A DNA stretch of 64,000 bases. It comes from Agmasoma carcini (nom. nud.). Taxonomy: Eukaryota; Microsporidia; Thelohaniidae. This document shows positions 1 to 10,884 of this stretch, in pieces. A model generated the notes under the pieces. That model saw only the letters and a list, made by a program, of their open reading frames with translations, ran no database searches and was not told the origin of the DNA. Made by a program: the position numbers and the translations under genes. Numbering within the stretch: the first letter of the stretch is position 1; the number at the start of each line of letters is the position of its first letter. Location: positions 41,082 to 105,081 of the forward strand of contig JAOXFI010000012.1 of the NCBI GenBank assembly GCA_029232285.1, in the 5' to 3' direction.

Positions 1-633
1 CTATGTTGCACATCTATTTTTTGTACTTGTTCAGATTTTAAGTATTTTTACTAGATTTAGTGAAGGTAAAAATTAAAAGAAATTTATCATAAAATACGGT
101 TGTAGATGATTTAGCACAATTATTCATACCAACCAGATTATAAATTCAAGAAGTAGCATTTCTCTACCATTAGAAGATTGTCTGTGTATAGTTAGAGTAT
201 ATAAGGTTATACATGCCCCCACAGGCTTTCTTTAGCCCAGTTAGCTGTTGTTTAACTCTTAACGGGTAAAAAAGAAATGTCATCAGCTCAAGACATTTAA
301 TATACCAACTTATAATGTTAAATTAATATTGAGAGATGATTATAAAGTGTAAAACATCTCTAAAATGATTAATTATTGACATTAAACTTGTATAAATATT
401 AAAAACCAAAACTTACTGAATATAATTATTAAGTGATAAATAATCAATAATTAAAATATAAGTAATAAATATTAATTATATAATATGCGTAATATATATA
501 CAAAATAGTATAAATATTGACCAAATGTTTGTTTAAAATAACAATATACAACAAATATTACATATTATAATCAAAAATATAACATTTTTATATATTATTT
601 CATTAATTTTTAATTTTTTAAAAAAATTTACAT
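1..633. other. intergenic region upstream of RPA2-like gene
   Basis: No gene is seen. Positions about 100-290 hold a decayed copy of the dispersed element; the remainder is AT-rich sequence without recognisable coding potential. Confidence 0.5.
100..290 (-). repeat. dispersed element A, decayed copy
   Basis: Reads on the minus strand like the other copies: a block around 'accaaccagattata', then 'ttcaagaagtagca', then a block corresponding to 'cccacaggct..ttagc', then 'ttagctgttgttt'. The order matches the better copies at 10.3, 23.7 and 49.5 kb. No ORF. Confidence 0.6.
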
Positions 634-1284
634 ATGTGCTTTGAATATCAAGGAGATGATTTAATATCAGTTGCTTCCAAGAGTGTTAGACATATAACTG
701 CTAAGCAGTATAATTGCGATTTAATTGTTGAAGATAAGTTGGTTTTGTTGTATTCTTCAAAACTTGAAAACTTTATTATGGCTGGTTTTGTATCAAAAAA
801 GGAAAGAATACGTTTCACCTTAAATGACACGACAGATGAAGTTGAATGTTTATTTGTTGATAGAAATGATAAAAATATATGTGAAGGTGATCTAATCAAA
901 ATAATTGGTACGTATACCGGTGATGTCTATGTTTATAATCTGTTTAAAGCTAATTTTGATGAATTTATTTATGTGTTGACTAAAGCTTGTCATCAATTCT
1001 TGACCTATACTAAAAAGACTGATATAAGAAAATATAAATATTGTGTTGAATTTACAAGTCAGCAGCAACAAATTATTTTAGAAGTGATTAAAAGTAATAG
1101 AATAAGCATAGAAAAGTATAAAAACAGTGATGAGGTTGATAATGATGTTAATTATCTCATAAGAATGGGGTATATAAAGAAGAAAGGTGATAAATATAAA
1201 GTTAAAAGCAATATTGATTGTAATTTTATTAAAATAGGTATAGCTATTAATGAAATAGAAAGGATGGAAGGTTGTGAAGATTGA
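634..1284 (+). CDS. RFA2: RPA32/RFA2-like subunit of replication protein A
   Basis: A 216-residue protein resembling the middle subunit of the single-stranded-DNA binding complex RPA, which acts in nuclear replication and repair. Residues about 15-30 (SVRHITAKQ) match the start of the RPA32 core. Residues about 45-115 read as an OB fold (hydrophobic strands, FIMAGFVSKKERIRFTLND). Residues about 135-205 look like the C-terminal winged helix that binds partner proteins. The acidic/Ser phospho-tail usual at the N-terminus is nearly absent, as in other reduced genomes. The start is an ATG after an A/T tract ending in 'aaatttacat'. The call rests on motif order rather than strong identity. Confidence 0.7.
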   Translation: MCFEYQGDDLISVASKSVRHITAKQYNCDLIVEDKLVLLYSSKLENFIMAGFVSKKERIRFTLNDTTDEVECLFVDRNDKNICEGDLIKIIGTYTGDVYVYNLFKANFDEFIYVLTKACHQFLTYTKKTDIRKYKYCVEFTSQQQQIILEVIKSNRISIEKYKNSDEVDNDVNYLIRMGYIKKKGDKYKVKSNIDCNFIKIGIAINEIERMEGCED

Positions 1285-1619
1285 AAGGTGATTAATAACT
1301 CTTTTATATAACTAAGGATGTGGATATTTGATATCAAATCTAACTAACTAAATACTACAAAGATAATATTGAAATTTTGATAAATTTAGTTTAGATTTTG
1401 TTATTATAAAATATTTTATATGGATTGACTTGTCAATAATCTTTGTACTTAAATAAAGCTTGTTTTCGCATATTCTTTCATTGATTTCAAATCAGATAAA
1501 AAATATTTATCTTACTGAATTATACAATGTAAAAATCTTGGAATGACAATAAAGTATATATAAATGTATTAAGCGAAGTGTGTTCACATATTTATATTTT
1601 TATAAATAAAATTAAAATT

Positions 1620-2540
1620 TAGTATGTCTACCTCTTCATCAATATACTTTGATGTCATGTTTATTACCAGTTTTTGATAATAATTTTGAAGTATTTCATT
1701 CCAAATCCTCTCAAGTTTTTTAAATAATTCATCAGCATTTTTACCTCTAAAACCTTTTGTATTTTATAAAAGTGTGCCCAAAGTTGTTCATATGAAGTCA
1801 ATCAAGTGATAATGTTCGTCGTTCGAGCTTCTCAACGTTTTTCGTTTGAAAATGCAGTTGCTTGATTGTAAATGTGCTTAGGACTGTTGAAGAATAACTT
1901 CTTCGTTTTCAAAATTTCTGACCAAATATCAATATATTGATATTTATTTTTTCAATCTTTCATCAGAACCAACACCATTTGAGTTAAAACAACCCAAAAT
2001 ATAACGTAACTATAAATGTGCTCAACTGTGGTGCAAGATAGTTATGATTAAGCGATGTAGATGCTCTTCACCTGCAAAATTCTCGTTTGTTGTTTACAAA
2101 TAATTTAAATAATGATTTATCACAAGTGTTATTATAATATATCCATCTCTTTGTAAGCCTTAGTCTGTTTAAAATGTATTTCCTGTTCAGTAAGGGTTTG
2201 CGAACAGCAACATATCCATTTAACCTCTCATTATTAAGATAATTGCGTATTGTAGGGTAGTTACATTTAAGCCCTTTTTCTTTATTAAATCAATAAATTA
2301 AAACATTTTCTGTAATTGATGCTACCTGCAAAGGATTCAAATTGTGTTCTCTATTTATTGTACCTATATATCTGACACAGTACTGATTGGTGAATCTACC
2401 TTATCAGTTATTTCTTTAAGCTTCAAATTATAGTGACCGAAAGCAATTATTCTACCTTTAATAAAGCTGATGATGTTTAACCATTTATAGATATTTTTGT
2501 AGAAATATATAAAATTCTGGTTCTTCTCACAAAATATATA
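1620..2540 (-). pseudogene. Tc1/mariner-type transposase fossil
   Basis: The minus strand, read across several frameshifts and stops, shows Tc1/mariner transposase blocks in the right order. An N-terminal helix-turn-helix-like stretch (LKEITDKVDSPISTVSDI) comes first. A 'GCFNSNGVG' block matches the VWGCFSxNGVG catalytic-domain motif. 'SPKHIYNQAT' stands where DNDPKHTSK is expected, followed by 'LEWPA.SLDL', and then 'NADELFKKLERIWNEI', matching the NLEELWEAIxxEWNKI tail. No frame is intact, so it cannot make transposase. It explains most of an otherwise empty 2.9-kb gap. Confidence 0.7.
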
Positions 2541-3159
2541 GTTTTATATCATAAAACCTAAATATAAATATGAAATTTATTTAATTTTTAATATTTATAC
2601 GTTTTTCTAACACTGTATATGTGCAAAAAAAAAGATCCGAATCTTTTTATAACAGTCAATTCGTTAGCTTTCGATTGAATTCTAGAATATTGAAGTTATT
2701 TGTAGTTCTAAGCGTATCTTTTGTACATTATAAGATCTTAGTCAAGAGACACAAGTTTATCGATCATTGAATCGATTTTTTTTGAGAATAATATTTCATT
2801 ATAAAGATTTAGCTTTTAATGTTATAAGTTCGAAGTTTTTGCTTTTATTTTAGAATTTTTTATTTTGTTTAGGTTCGTAAGATGGTTAATGGTTTTTAAA
2901 TTTATATCAATACTAGTTATTGTGTGAATTTTTAGGTCTTCTGAAATTTTTGTGCTTTTTTTTATTTATTGGGCACTGAATCACTACGACATGTGTTTTC
3001 GGAAATTTATTAAACTTCAAGTAATATAGATATATACTACTGATAATTTTGTAAGTGAATTGTTCATTAAATGAGTTCTTATGACTAGAATCAATTGAGC
3101 GTATAGCAGATATTTGTATGTCTGGATTACTGGCCATACTTAGAAAAGGACTTTTTATA

Positions 3160-3301
3160 TTTAGTTTCTATATCTAATTGTAAATAATTCACATCGAATG
3201 TAAATTTTAAATTTATTATTTGGTGTGCAAATAGAGACTAAATGATGAAAAAATTTATTTACCAGCTGATGTGAAATGTTTGCAATTAGATAGAGAACAA
3301 T
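3160..3301. mobile_element. MITE-like hairpin element
   Basis: Imperfect inverted repeat: the left end has 'tttctatatctaattgtaaa' and a 'ttcacatc' block; the right end, read in reverse, has 'ttctctatctaattgcaaa' and 'tttcacatc'. The same terminal motif occurs in the elements at 15.93-16.08 and 60.25-61.02 kb, so this is one family of small non-autonomous foldback elements. Confidence 0.6.
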
Positions 3302-4189
3302 CATATTATCATTTAAATATAATAAACATGATTTATATCTCTTTTATTCAGTATTAAGCATCAATATTATATAAAATAGCATTTTTAAATATATTTATGA
3401 CTCATAGACATCTCAAGTCTTTATTTTTTGGATTATTAGTACATGTTAGATCAAATTTAATTCTTTTATAATATAAAAGTACGTTTAGAATAGCTAAAAT
3501 ATATCTTTAAGTGTATAGATTATATCACATTCAGTCTATTTTATAATAGTTAACTAGTCTATACAATATATAATAGACTTATAAATGTAATTTTTGTCTA
3601 TATAAATGCTTATATCACATCCAATCTATTTATAATGATTGATTACTTTATACAATATAAAATATCAGTAATACATCTTTCAATTATTAAAAAGAATATC
3701 ATGCCAGTTAAATATTAAAAAAAACGTATTTTCTGATATATAAAGATTTAATGTCATACATCATACACTATTAATATTAAAACATACAATATAAATTATA
3801 TAGATTAATATATTAATATAATTTGTTATGATTTTATATAGTAATCAACACTTGATGTCTCAATATATGTTTATCAATTAAAGTTAAACCTTTATTGATT
3901 TACAAAAGTGAAATATTATTTATTAAAAATAACTTACTTAAAATCAAATAAAAATTTTAACTAAAATTTTTAAATATATAAAAAATATATAAAATTATTT
4001 CATTTAATAAAAAAATAAAATTTTAATATAAATTTAATCATCATATATCAATTAATTAATATATCAGTTATAAATACTTACTTAAACTATATCATAAGTC
4101 ATTGTTTATTAATTAATTAATCATCCCCTTTAATTGATTTCATTATTCATTCCTTTTCAAATCCTTTATTGTAAATATAAAAGAACAAA

Positions 4190-4202
4190 AAAAATTACCC
4201 AT
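4190..4202 (+). promoter_or_regulatory. microsporidian-type start signal (AAAAAATTACCCAT)
   Basis: An A-rich run followed by TTACCC directly before the ATG at 4203. It decides the permease start against an in-frame upstream codon at 4134. The same form precedes eS17, eL8 and the AIG1-like gene. Confidence 0.6.
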
Positions 4203-5450
4203 ATGTCAAATGTAGCAGAAGTAGGAAGATGCATCGTATTTAGTACAATAGCTGCCGTCGGCTCTGGTCTTCTCATGATGCCTCAAAAGTTTTTGGATGT
4301 TGGCTATGTCAGCTCTGGTATATTCATAGCAATCATGGCTTTAATTACAGCCGTATCTTTATTCTTAATAGGACAAACAATGATCTATTTAAAAAATGAA
4401 AAAGTTGATCCTTCCTTTGGTTCAATGGCTCACTCATTCAATCGTCAATTTAAACACTTCGTCGATTCTTCACTTATCCTATCCAATGGGTGCACAAGTT
4501 TTATGTTTTATAAAATTTTCGTAGATCATCTCGTCACCTTTGCCAAAAACTTTTTTGGCGAAGATAAAGTAACTAAAATGGTTAAAATCATATTTTGTGT
4601 ATGTTCATCAGGCATCCTTGCCTTCCTTATGAACTTAGAGGACCTAAGCTTCTTAGGATACCTCTTCTATGCCAATGTTACCTCAGCTTTCTTATATGTA
4701 ATTTCCATTATTAGATATGGTATTCTTTATCCATCAAAGACTGTAGATGTTGCTTCATTTACTGGGTTTGGCCCTCTTCTAAAGAACGCTGGTGCTTTCG
4801 TACTTGCCATGCACTGTCAGTATTCATTCCCAGCACTTTTATCTGAGATGTCTAGTGAGAATTTGACTACCTCAAACGTTCTTATTGTGAGCATCTGCTC
4901 TTCTTTATTATCAGCATTTATTTTCTTCTGTGGTGGTTACTTTGGTATTAGAATCTTTGGTATTAACAAACAGTATAACATGTCAACTGAGTATTTGATT
5001 GATAGTGATTCTTATATCTCACAGATGATCAAGTCTGATAATGGTTCTAGTTTCCTAAGAATATTACCAGCTATTGGTTTTACTTTAATATTCTTGTTTG
5101 GTATCCCAATTATGATGTCAACTGTCATCCCTGTTCTTCTAAAACTAATAGGTTTGGGTTGTGATGACAATAAGAAGGGTAGATTTGGTCTTTCCCTTGG
5201 TTTCTCAGTAGCTTTTGTTATTTTCTACTTGTCAGAACTTGAAGTAGGTACTATTGCAAATGTTATTGGTGCTATATTTACAAATTCAATGAGTTTTATG
5301 ATTCCTGGGTTTTTTGGTTTATTTACACCTTGTGACAAAACTATAAAAGGATTATCTGTTTTCCTTATGGGATTTAGTGCACTTGTAATGATTGGTCTTA
5401 TTGGATCAATATTTAAGGATCTATTTATTAGTAAACCTACTGTTGTTTAA
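4203..5450 (+). CDS. AAAP-family amino acid transporter
   Basis: A 415-residue polytopic membrane protein with about 11 hydrophobic segments spread along its whole length. The N-terminal part (VGRCIVFSTIAAVGSGLLMMPQ) matches the first helix of the amino acid/auxin permease family, where a GxGxLxxP-type bend is typical. Members move amino acids across the plasma or vacuolar membrane. An intracellular parasite with few biosynthetic routes would use one to import host amino acids, but substrate and location cannot be read here. The chosen start follows 'attaccc'; the open frame extends 23 codons further upstream, but that part is charged and looks untranslated. Codon use is slightly richer in G/C than its neighbours, suggesting good expression. 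Confidence 0.85.
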   Translation: MSNVAEVGRCIVFSTIAAVGSGLLMMPQKFLDVGYVSSGIFIAIMALITAVSLFLIGQTMIYLKNEKVDPSFGSMAHSFNRQFKHFVDSSLILSNGCTSFMFYKIFVDHLVTFAKNFFGEDKVTKMVKIIFCVCSSGILAFLMNLEDLSFLGYLFYANVTSAFLYVISIIRYGILYPSKTVDVASFTGFGPLLKNAGAFVLAMHCQYSFPALLSEMSSENLTTSNVLIVSICSSLLSAFIFFCGGYFGIRIFGINKQYNMSTEYLIDSDSYISQMIKSDNGSSFLRILPAIGFTLIFLFGIPIMMSTVIPVLLKLIGLGCDDNKKGRFGLSLGFSVAFVIFYLSELEVGTIANVIGAIFTNSMSFMIPGFFGLFTPCDKTIKGLSVFLMGFSALVMIGLIGSIFKDLFISKPTVV

Positions 5451-5799
5451 CTTGAATATTAAATTATTTATTATTTTTATAAAATGTTTAAAATTTACTT
5501 ATATTTTATGATAGCTTAGAGGGTATGCTGACATTGAATATTATATGTGCAGTTTATGAAACACTTTTAAGTTTTAATAAGAAGTGAATAAGTAATAACA
5601 AAAGTATATAGTGGTGTGTAGCACTAAGATTTATCACACCTACCACTTCGGGATTATCGGTTTAGTAATCATTAGCTCAATCTGCCTGCAAAAGTGCATA
5701 GGTTAGATTAATAACAATTTTTTCTTATTGGGTTGGCATTTATATAATTTTTTTTACAAATTGTAAGAATAAATAAATTTAAAAAAGAGAATACAGAAT

Positions 5800-6150
5800 C
5801 ACTGATTGTGTTATAACAGGTTATGGTAGCAAGGTATAATCTAGTAATTCGATTTGCGGTGATTGGTAAATATCTCTTTATATTGACAGAGAAGACTACT
5901 TTAGTATTAATGTAGACCGATCGGTGTGTGTAGAGCATTAAACTTGACTGCAACAATATCTTAAAGTAGGTGTCATTAATGTTCTGCTATCAACATCTAA
6001 GAGGATATGACATTTCGCTTTTGCTGCTAAATTTTTATCAAAGCACGATAAATATATTATTGTTATCCATTCTTAGTAACCAAAGCGTGGCGAGTGTATA
6101 ATCGGTGTGAAATACCAAGATTTACTACCCTTAAGTTTGTTGGTTTAATA
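5800..6150 (+). repeat. dispersed element A plus B module
   Basis: Forward copy: 'ataacaggttatgg', 'gacagagaaga', 'caacatctaagaggatatgac' and 'atcaaagcacgata' in order (module A), then 'gtaaccaaagcgtgg' and 'accaagatttactaccc' at about 6070-6150 (module B). It shows that B follows A in the same element. Confidence 0.7.
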
Positions 6151-6204
6151 TATTTTTTTTTAGGAAATCTTTTTTTGAAATCCATTCCTTCTAGTTGAAT
6201 GTGA

Positions 6205-6530
6205 TTTAGAGTGGCAACGTTGAAAATAATGGCTAATTGGACTATAACAGGGCTAAAGAAGGGCCGAGAATGTACGGATAAACTTGTTCACTCTGTAAAA
6301 CTAGTTTGTTCTCGATAGCAAGAAATCTATTCTATATTGGCAAGGAAGTGCCATTTCTTGAAGATATAAGCTGGTGGGTGTACGTAAAGCACTAAACCTA
6401 GCCGCAACTGCATCATTTGGTAGATGTCTTTAAAGTTTTACCGTCAACATCTAAGATGGCATGACCATGACATTCTGCCTTTTATTAAAGCACGATAAGT
6501 GCATTATTTCTATCCATTCCTTTGTTGATA
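6205..6530 (+). repeat. dispersed element A, well-preserved copy
   Basis: One of the clearest copies: 'gctaattggactataacagg', 'cttgttcactctgt', 'ggcaaggaagtgccatttct', 'tgaagatataagctgg', 'gtaaagcactaaacctagcc', 'gtcaacatctaagatggcat' and 'aaagcacgataagtgcatta'. No ORF crosses it. Confidence 0.75.
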
Positions 6531-6923
6531 TGTTCCAATCTTTGTAGATATATTAGTTTTGATCTTCTTGTGTACCTAAGATGTTTCTAATCATTAGTAC
6601 TTTTTGATTTTGACGTTTTCTATTAATTGTTCCTATTAGGTCAATAAACTTATTTATTATTAAGAAAACTTCATAGTTTATATTTCAGTTGAGTAGAAAT
6701 ATATTGATTTTATTTAGAAATATGTAAAATATGGCTCATGGTTACATTTAATATGCAGATATAACAAGTTTATGATATATGATGCACCTCTAATAACATA
6801 ATTGCTTGTTAGCAAACCAAATCAGTGAGTTTCTCTGTCTATATCCAATCTTCTTAAGGTAAACAAATTTTAAACATATTTTATCTTTTTTTGTTTGTTT
6901 TAAAGAAAACTATATTTTTTTCC

Positions 6924-8285
6924 ATGGAAGATATTGAATATATTTTAATGTCAGAGGCTCTTTTATCATCTGCATATTTTGATGATAAAATAGATATAAT
7001 TGATAATATATTAGAGCTAAGTTATACTGAGCCTGTACGTGTTGGTACATTTTGCCTAGATCCTGTGTTTAAAACCTTAAAGGAAGCAAATAATACCGAA
7101 ATCAATATAATTCCCACTATTTATTCAATAGTCAAAAATGTTCTAACTTCTGAACTAAAAATTGAGTTTATAGAAATTATACTTAAAGATAAACAAAATA
7201 TTGAAATTATTTGTGAATTAAGAACTAACAATTTAGTTGATTTTGTTAGTCTTTTGGATACCAAAATGTTATATAAGAAGCTACTTTTATATCCTAACAT
7301 TGATCAGGTTGTCTTAAATATTATAAAATATTTTAATAATGATAGTTCAACATTTGAAGATAATTTTATAGATAATTTATTAAAAATTGGCTATGGTGAA
7401 GAATTGAACTCTGAACTTATTCATTATTTAGTAAAAAAGAAAAATATATTGAGAAAATTTAAATATAATTATAAAATTAAAGAAAAAATCATAAATCTAA
7501 ATTTATTTGATGATTCTGTTGATATTTGTGATTTTATACTTGATTCTAGTGATGAAAAGTTTTTTGAATATCAAAAGGCTGTATATACAAAGGATTTATT
7601 GGCTAAATCCTTTGAAAATAAGCATTTTAAGCTTGTTTACCATTTACTAATTCATAATTATGATGGAATTGAGTTTGTGATGAATAATGATGAGTTTATG
7701 AAGTCATTAGTGGTATATTTGAGTGATTATTATGCTTTTAATGCTTTAGAATCGATTTTTAATGTTTCTGATACAAATTTTATACTTAAAACTAAAAATT
7801 TTATAAAAGATGATGTTAATGTTAGATTATACTTGTTATATGCCAGTTATAACATAGATATTGATTATAAATCAATTATTAGTGATTGTAGCATTACAAT
7901 CGAATGGATTTTGATTATAATATTGAAGTTTTCTGATATTGATAGTATTGAAAGTAAGATTAACAAATTTATTGAAAATGAAAATAATGTGATAGAGAAG
8001 AATTTTTGTATTTATTTATTGTTAAGCTTTGATAAAGAAATTGGAATATCAAATATAAGATTATTTGATATATTAAATGAAATGGTTGTGTACTTGAGTA
8101 CGAACAAGGTATTATCCTTATCTTTGACCTTTAAAGTGATCAATTCTATAACAACAATTAATAATTTTATATATTCTGACATAAATGAATATCAAACTTT
8201 TAAAAATAGAAAGTTAAGTATTTTTAAGGGAATTAATAATTTGATATTTTCTAAAAAGAAGGATGATGATGTTTATGATTTATGA
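6924..8285 (+). CDS. helical-repeat protein, possibly Uso1/p115 head-like
   Basis: A 453-residue, strongly alpha-helical, acidic and Asn/Ile-rich protein without membrane segments. The N-terminal stretch (residues about 25-55, including VGTFCLDPVFKTLKE) resembles the first armadillo repeats of the Uso1/p115 vesicle-tethering head domain. A later 'KQNIEIICELRTNNLVDFV' fits the next repeat. The coiled-coil tail of Uso1/p115 is missing, so if related it would be a head-only version. This is a weak match by eye; another ARM/HEAT protein is possible. The start ATG follows 'tttttttcc', the local signal; the open frame continues 11 codons upstream only from a TTG. Confidence 0.45.
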   Translation: MEDIEYILMSEALLSSAYFDDKIDIIDNILELSYTEPVRVGTFCLDPVFKTLKEANNTEINIIPTIYSIVKNVLTSELKIEFIEIILKDKQNIEIICELRTNNLVDFVSLLDTKMLYKKLLLYPNIDQVVLNIIKYFNNDSSTFEDNFIDNLLKIGYGEELNSELIHYLVKKKNILRKFKYNYKIKEKIINLNLFDDSVDICDFILDSSDEKFFEYQKAVYTKDLLAKSFENKHFKLVYHLLIHNYDGIEFVMNNDEFMKSLVVYLSDYYAFNALESIFNVSDTNFILKTKNFIKDDVNVRLYLLYASYNIDIDYKSIISDCSITIEWILIIILKFSDIDSIESKINKFIENENNVIEKNFCIYLLLSFDKEIGISNIRLFDILNEMVVYLSTNKVLSLSLTFKVINSITTINNFIYSDINEYQTFKNRKLSIFKGINNLIFSKKKDDDVYDL

Positions 8286-9300
8286 TAAATGAATGGTGTT
8301 ATGACAATATATATGTGTTTATTTTACATAAAAATCAAATATATTTAGGTTATGATCAATAATAATTTATTATTTATGTTAATACATCCTTATAGTGAAG
8401 TGTTTAAATGTTGCATATAATTCTTTAAAGATTAGTGACAATGAGTTTTATGGGTTTTATGAGTTAATCAGATTCATGTTTGTTGATTTCGAATCCCGTT
8501 TAAATATATTTTAGAAAATAATGAATAAATTTATTGACCTCAAAAAGAAAAAGCATGCAAATCACTGATTAGTAGGGATTTTAAACCTTTTTACAAGAAA
8601 ATCAAATAGATTTTAGTTATAAAAAGAGAAACCCCGACACGCATGTAAAATACCAAAAGTTAAATACATCAACAATAAAATTCAATGAAAAGGAATGTAT
8701 AAAATCATAAGCATATCTTTATTTGATAAAAGGTAGCAAAATCAAAATGCCATGTCACTTTAGATGTTAAACTTTAAGGACACCTACCATAGGATGCAGT
8801 TGTAGCTAAATTTAGTGCTTTATATACACCGACCAGATTATATCTTCAAGAAATGGCACCCCCTGCCAATAAATAAAAGGTGTTTATCTATTGCCAGTTA
8901 TAACGAATAGGCTTATCCATATCCTCTCGGATTTGTTTTTACCCCTGGCAAGCCTTAACCTGTTATAGTCCAATTATCTATTGTTTCCAACGTATCACGT
9001 GAATTCTAGACTCATCATCCCAAAACTCTATCATCAGATAATAAATATTTTTATATTCAAAAATATCAATTTTTTATTTTTCAAATTAATATATAAAATG
9101 AAATAAGTTGATTTAGATCTATTGGTATTTATTTTATCATAATTAAGCCAATCATAATCTGTTAATCTTATATTTAATCTCAAATATTTAATATAATATA
9201 TTTAACTCCTATACTTCTACACTCCTATGCTTATTCCTTAACTTCACCCTATCCTCCTTATTCTCCTTATTCATTTATAAATTTTTCCAAAATAAACATC
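8286..9300. other. intergenic region with an element A/B copy
   Basis: No gene. About 8630-9015 carries the dispersed element on the minus strand; the last 280 bases are AT-rich leader sequence. Confidence 0.5.
8630..9015 (-). repeat. dispersed element A plus B module
   Basis: Minus-strand copy. 8725-9015 matches module A ('ccatgtcactttagatgtta', 'cctaccataggatgcagttg', 'caagaaatggcacc', 'gttatagtccaatt') and 8630-8690 holds module B ('ccccgacacgcatg', 'taccaaaagtta'). The A-then-B order is the same as in the forward copy at 5.8-6.15 kb. Confidence 0.7.
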
Positions 9301-10101
9301 ATGCCGGCTACTAAACAAAGAGTTAACAATTTAGAGAAAAACTTAGCTAAATATGATTTAGTTAAAAAAGACTCTGATAGCATTGATAAAATTACTAAAA
9401 ATATACATGAAAGAATTGCCATTCTTAATGAAATACAAAAGGAGATTGAAATTGTTTCCAAAGAGCTATTTTATTATGATTTTATTGATACTCTTAAGGA
9501 CACTAAACTTACCAATTTTGATTTAAAAAGAACTAACTTGGTAATAAGAGAAATAAATAAAAGTATCATGAAATTTGATGCTGATAAGGATGAAAGCTAT
9601 AAAAAGAAGGCCATAAAACATAAAAACAAGATGTTAACGCATGGTCTTAACAAAATATGGACAGTTGGAGCTAAAGATTCAGATTTTAAAAATTTTTATG
9701 ATCTTTCCAGTGATGAATTAAAGGTCAAACTTGAAGACTTTTATGTTGAGTCTAGAAAGGCTGTTCTTAAGCCTAAAATATATGCCACAATAGAAAATAT
9801 ACATTCCACATTTGAGATTATTATTTATACTGAAATTCTTCATTATTCTCACGTCTTTAGTGAAGATTTAGAAACAAAATATTTAAATCAAGAATTTAAG
9901 AATGAAAATCCATTTGAGAGGGTCTTAAGAGATATTTTTGATATGATTTTTGACAAAATAAGCTTTAATGAAGCAAAGACTTTGCTTGAGAGATGCAAGG
10001 CACAAAATAAAAAGATAACCGTGAGTGATGAACGACTTGTAGTTGAAAAGATATTTGAAAAACTTATAAGTGATTTTTATCAAGAATCTATTGAAATATA
10101 A
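9301..10101 (+). CDS. hypothetical coiled-coil protein
   Basis: A 266-residue Lys/Glu-rich protein, not recognised. Residues about 5-75 are heptad-like and likely form a coiled coil (VNNLEKNLAKYDLVKK onwards). The rest is predicted helical without membrane segments, signal peptide or Cys/His clusters. The ATG sits in 'aaaataaacatcATG', without the CC motif seen at most neighbours. It is a real gene by length and by a steady lysine/isoleucine codon pattern. A structural or tethering role would fit a coiled coil, but nothing shows it. Confidence 0.75.
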   Translation: MPATKQRVNNLEKNLAKYDLVKKDSDSIDKITKNIHERIAILNEIQKEIEIVSKELFYYDFIDTLKDTKLTNFDLKRTNLVIREINKSIMKFDADKDESYKKKAIKHKNKMLTHGLNKIWTVGAKDSDFKNFYDLSSDELKVKLEDFYVESRKAVLKPKIYATIENIHSTFEIIIYTEILHYSHVFSEDLETKYLNQEFKNENPFERVLRDIFDMIFDKISFNEAKTLLERCKAQNKKITVSDERLVVEKIFEKLISDFYQESIEI

Positions 10102-10884
10102 ATAAAAAAAGTTGATTTATTGAAAACCCATTATTAATCAATTTAATTATTTTGATTTTAACTTCGTATGGCAAAAGCATGAAAAAAATACAAACGGGAC
10201 AAAATATTACAGATTTGAAACATCTTACTATTTTTCACGTATTCTATAAAGAATCTTAAATTATAAATCAACCGAAAACCAAAATAGTAAGTAAAAATTC
10301 TTAAAAATAAATAAAATTGGATGTAGAGAGGGTGGAAGCGGGATAATCGCGAAACACTTATCGTGCTTTGGTAAAAGATAATAGAAATTTTATTATATTG
10401 TAGCTGGGGTTAGTAGTATTACACGCGGATCAACCAGCTTATATATTCAAGAAGTGGCACTCCCCTGCCAACGGAAAAAGGTGTCTATCTATTGACCGCA
10501 AAACTAGTTTCACAGAATAAACAAGGTTATCTGTATCTCCACGGACTGATTTAACCCATGATGGCACCTGACCTGTTATAGTCTGATTAGCTGTTATTTA
10601 CAACTTTACCACATGGGGGTCTATACCCATTGCAGAGTTATAATATCAAAACAAGGTATGATTTTACGGATAATAGTCTTAAATTATTAAGGTCTGATAA
10701 AAATCATTCTAATCTAACTATCTGACCATCACTTACCACGACTTACCGTGTCTAACAATATTTGAGCATTTGACCATCTGACCATGACTTAACACGACTT
10801 ACCATTTCTAACAATATTTGAGCATCTTTTTATCATCAATTAAATAAATTTTATAATTCATACACAATATCAACCTAAATAAAC
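10102..10884. other. intergenic region with element copy and a direct repeat
   Basis: No gene. 10330-10640 is a dispersed-element copy. 10721-10769 and 10777-10825 are a close direct repeat built on 'gacttacc..tctaacaatatttgagcat'. Confidence 0.55.
10330..10640 (-). repeat. dispersed element A, well-preserved copy
   Basis: Minus-strand copy with 'cttatcgtgctttggtaaaa', 'accagcttatatattcaaga', 'agtggcactcccctgccaac', 'ggtgtctatctattgaccgc', 'aaggttatctgtatctccac', 'ctgttatagtctgattagct' and 'ccacatgggggtctataccc', all in the same order as other copies. Confidence 0.75.

Larger units (their letters stand above)
2541..4202. other. AT-rich intergenic region
   Basis: Holds a hairpin element at 3160-3301 and AT-rich filler. 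A short minus-strand open frame near 2913-3137 has no family features and lacks the usual start signal, so I do not call it. Confidence 0.5.
5451..6923. other. intergenic region filled by dispersed-element copies
   Basis: No gene. Contains a partial module B near 5605-5670 and two copies in tandem orientation (5800-6150 and 6205-6530). Confidence 0.6.

Noticed and set aside
2913..3137. 74-codon minus-strand frame
   Set aside because: Adjacent to a transposon fossil, no motif and no start signal; probably chance.
5885..5900. 'acagagaaga' string as a possible U6 snRNA core
   Set aside because: It belongs to the dispersed element and the rest of U6 is absent.
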